From contig ADNK01001818.1 of assembly GCA_000320545.1 (NCBI GenBank), positions 1 through 35,200 on the forward strand: a DNA stretch of 35,200 bases. The letters run 5' to 3'. This document shows positions 34,149 to 35,200 of this stretch, piece after piece. The notes under the pieces were generated by a model. It did not search any database. It saw only the letters and a list, made by a program, of their open reading frames with translations, and was not told where the DNA came from. Every line of letters starts with the position of its first letter. Positions within the stretch are counted from its first letter, which is position 1. The translations under genes and the position numbers were made by a program. The stretch is from Bigelowiella natans CCMP2755. Lineage: Eukaryota > Cercozoa > Chlorarachniophyceae.

Positions 34149-34375
34149 TGTATCCAACGGTTTATTGAGCGATGTGCTACATCATAGCAATTTCTTACAT
34201 GTTATCAGACACTCACCCTTTTTTGTCATCAACCAGTTTCTGCATTGAGGCCAGGGAGGATGAAGAGATGCCAGAACAGACCATCGGCCACGTTCGTTTT
34301 AATTATCTCGACCATAGACTTTTCCCAATGTGGACGCCGGATGTACCAAGTGTTTCCAGTGGTTCAACACTTTGA
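23877..34375 (+). CDS. Large protein with three PH domains, hydrophobic segments and EDR2_C (DUF1336) domain
   Basis: 41 exons: 23877-23921, 23979-24125, 24202-24297, 24378-24600, 24664-24697, 24753-24873, 24970-25043, 25118-25175, 25268-25415, 25492-25613, 25692-25813, 26258-26359, 26462-26541, 26651-26677, 26762-26852, 26950-26980, 27065-27153, 27259-27309, 27436-27489, 27690-27741, 27874-28007, 28165-28216, 28511-28648, 28860-28984, 29086-29152, 29360-29438, 29675-29796, 30045-30097, 30361-30478, 30706-30790, 31053-31110, 31332-31660, 31790-31831, 31944-32041, 32330-32473, 32810-33010, 33183-33241, 33385-33446, 33681-33825, 33957-34034, 34237-34375. All phases agree (about 1,364 residues). 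PH domains lie at about 27-128 (KGFLWKKHR, GWHKRYFAL), 200-305 (GWHQRYFIL) and 410-522 (EGWLWKRYV, GWHLRYFML); they bind phosphoinositides or proteins. Hydrophobic spans lie near 851-867, 872-889 and 940-960. The EDR2_C domain (about 1075-1345) ends in CIEAREDEEMPEQTIGHVRFN, as in plant EDR2. Residues 540-840 match nothing I know. The 29796 donor (GTTGTA) and the 31332 and 31790 acceptors are the weakest. Likely role: membrane lipid sensing. Confidence 0.85.
27199..27234. repeat. Tandem 21-bp direct repeat
   Basis: GTTCATAATCATGATAATAT occurs twice in tandem in the intron between exons 17 and 18 of the EDR2-like gene. Confidence 0.85.
28217..28240. repeat. (GCT)n at a donor site
   Basis: The triplet run begins at the donor of exon 22 (CAG then GTGCTGCTG). 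Confidence 0.9.
28667..28704. repeat. (GTA)n trinucleotide repeat
   Basis: About a dozen GTA units in the intron after exon 23. Confidence 0.95.
28985..29012. repeat. (ATC)n at a donor site
   Basis: The repeat starts at the GT of the exon 24 donor and runs as GTCATCATC. Confidence 0.9.
29818..29915. repeat. (AAC)n and (TAG)n trinucleotide repeats
   Basis: An AAC run (29818-29851) and a TAG run (29860-29915) are separated by a few bases, in the intron before exon 28. They lie next to the least certain splice junction of the gene. Confidence 0.95.
30166..30201. repeat. (GTT)n trinucleotide repeat
   Basis: GTT run in the intron between exons 28 and 29. Confidence 0.95.
30497..30536. repeat. 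(GA)n microsatellite
   Basis: About 18 GA units just after the exon 29 donor. Confidence 0.95.
32755..32780. repeat. (GTT)n trinucleotide repeat
   Basis: GTT run 30 bp before exon 36, within its upstream pyrimidine-rich region. Confidence 0.95.
33481..33552. repeat. (TA)n(TG)n compound microsatellite
   Basis: A TA run (33481-33515) followed by a TG run (33520-33552) in the intron between exons 38 and 39. Confidence 0.95.
34108..34152. repeat. (TG)n microsatellite
   Basis: TG run in the last intron of the EDR2-like gene. Confidence 0.95.
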
Positions 34376-35200
34376 CATGAATCAATGATGACAGTTAACT
34401 GTTATGTGTTTGCAATGAAAACAATTTGTCGATGCGTAAAAAATGCGTTGCACAGCGTGAAACTACAAAACTGGATTGCGTGCAGCATGCACATCAAATC
34501 GTTGCCATTTTTGTTTCTTGATGAGAATTGGTTTCAACGGGTCAACATGCACTGAAGTTGTGCGGTTACACACCTTGATTGTTCCTACTGCATTGATTTG
34601 CTACGGGCGCGACTTGCGAACACTGATTGAACGATGCAATGCGGTGGGCTGCATGGAACACTCTGTCAGCAGCCTGTGCCTTCTAGCCTTGTCAACTGCG
34701 TTGCAGGAAGCCGGGACAGGGACATGTTCAGAGTCGATGATGACGATGATCCCACAACTGTCATGTGTTGCTCGATTGTTGGAATTTGGCAATTGAGCAT
34801 TGTCGTTCAACAATCAATCATCACAATGCCATGCCATTTTCACCCACATGGCCAACAGTGTGCAAATCGCACTTGGCAAATTGATCACGCATGTGCATGT
34901 GTCCCGCCATGCGAGTCTCTGCGGCTTGTTCGATTCTTCACTTCACGATTTGTGTGTGCACACGCACACACGTGCGTGTGCATGAGAGTTGTTTGTGTGA
35001 ACAATGACAAGTGTGCAATCGATGATCGTCCACCAAAGACAAGACACACTGTGACTTGTCACCACTCAGCAAAGTGTTTTCTCGCTGGTGCATGCACGCA
35101 CACGCTGGATGCGTCTGCAGCTCTGTCACTAGTTTGTCACAAGCCAGTCGCTTGGCACCACTGCCCATTTGTTCATTCAAGTTTCAAAACATCAATCCGC
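34376..35200. repeat. TG/CA-rich dispersed repeat, copy E (inverted relative to copy R)
   Basis: No gene is supported. The composition is again rich in TGCA, CATG and TGTG. The stretch 35075-35170, read on the plus strand, aligns with the minus strand of 6545-6640: TTTTCTCGCT, then GCGTCTGCAGCTC, then TTGTCACAAG and AGTCGCT in the same order. The 3' UTR of the EDR2-like gene probably occupies the first bases. The window ends inside the repeat, so its boundary is unknown. Confidence 0.5.

Noticed and set aside
34476-34796. 106-residue plus-strand open frame near the right edge
   Set aside because: It lies in TG/CA-rich repeat sequence, has odd Cys-rich composition and no recognisable domain.

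Overview
This window is nuclear DNA from an intron-rich eukaryote, most likely a single-celled protist. Genes are split by many short GT-AG introns, there are no operons, and introns are full of di- and trinucleotide repeats. I rebuilt six host genes exon by exon. Splice phases agree at every junction and the products match known families. One product, a NAP-type histone chaperone, starts with a signal-peptide-like segment followed by a Ser/Arg-rich stretch. That is the kind of leader used for import into complex plastids. It hints at a lineage with a secondary plastid (chlorarachniophyte or cryptophyte type), but this is inference, not proof.

Layout. 1-710: exons of an unidentified plus-strand gene whose 3' end is hit by a retrotransposon. 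711-6425: a complete, apparently very young LTR retrotransposon on the minus strand, with LTRs that differ by one base, a 4-bp target duplication and one open 1,657-codon gag-pol frame in Ty3/gypsy order. 6426-6941: TG/CA-rich repeat DNA. 6942-10615 (-): NAP histone chaperone, 14 exons. 10954-12737 (+): L-rhamnose mutarotase-like enzyme with a likely mitochondrial leader, 8 exons. 13736-16742 (-): RUN-domain protein, 15 exons. 17332-20962 (+): N-terminally anchored NHL beta-propeller protein, 11 exons, perhaps continuing to 21535. 22663-23199 (-): Pkr1-like V-ATPase assembly factor, 5 exons. 23877-34375 (+): a roughly 1,364-residue protein with three PH domains, hydrophobic segments and a C-terminal EDR2_C (DUF1336) domain, 41 exons. 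34376-35200: repeat DNA related, in inverted orientation, to the repeat at 6426-6941.

The six host genes alternate strictly in strand (- + - + - +). They form three head-to-head pairs (NAP/mutarotase, RUN/NHL, Pkr1/EDR2-like) that probably share upstream regions of 338, 589 and 677 bp. No common pathway is evident. Several products concern membranes and trafficking (RUN, PH/EDR2_C, Pkr1). No RNA genes or CRISPR arrays were recognised.
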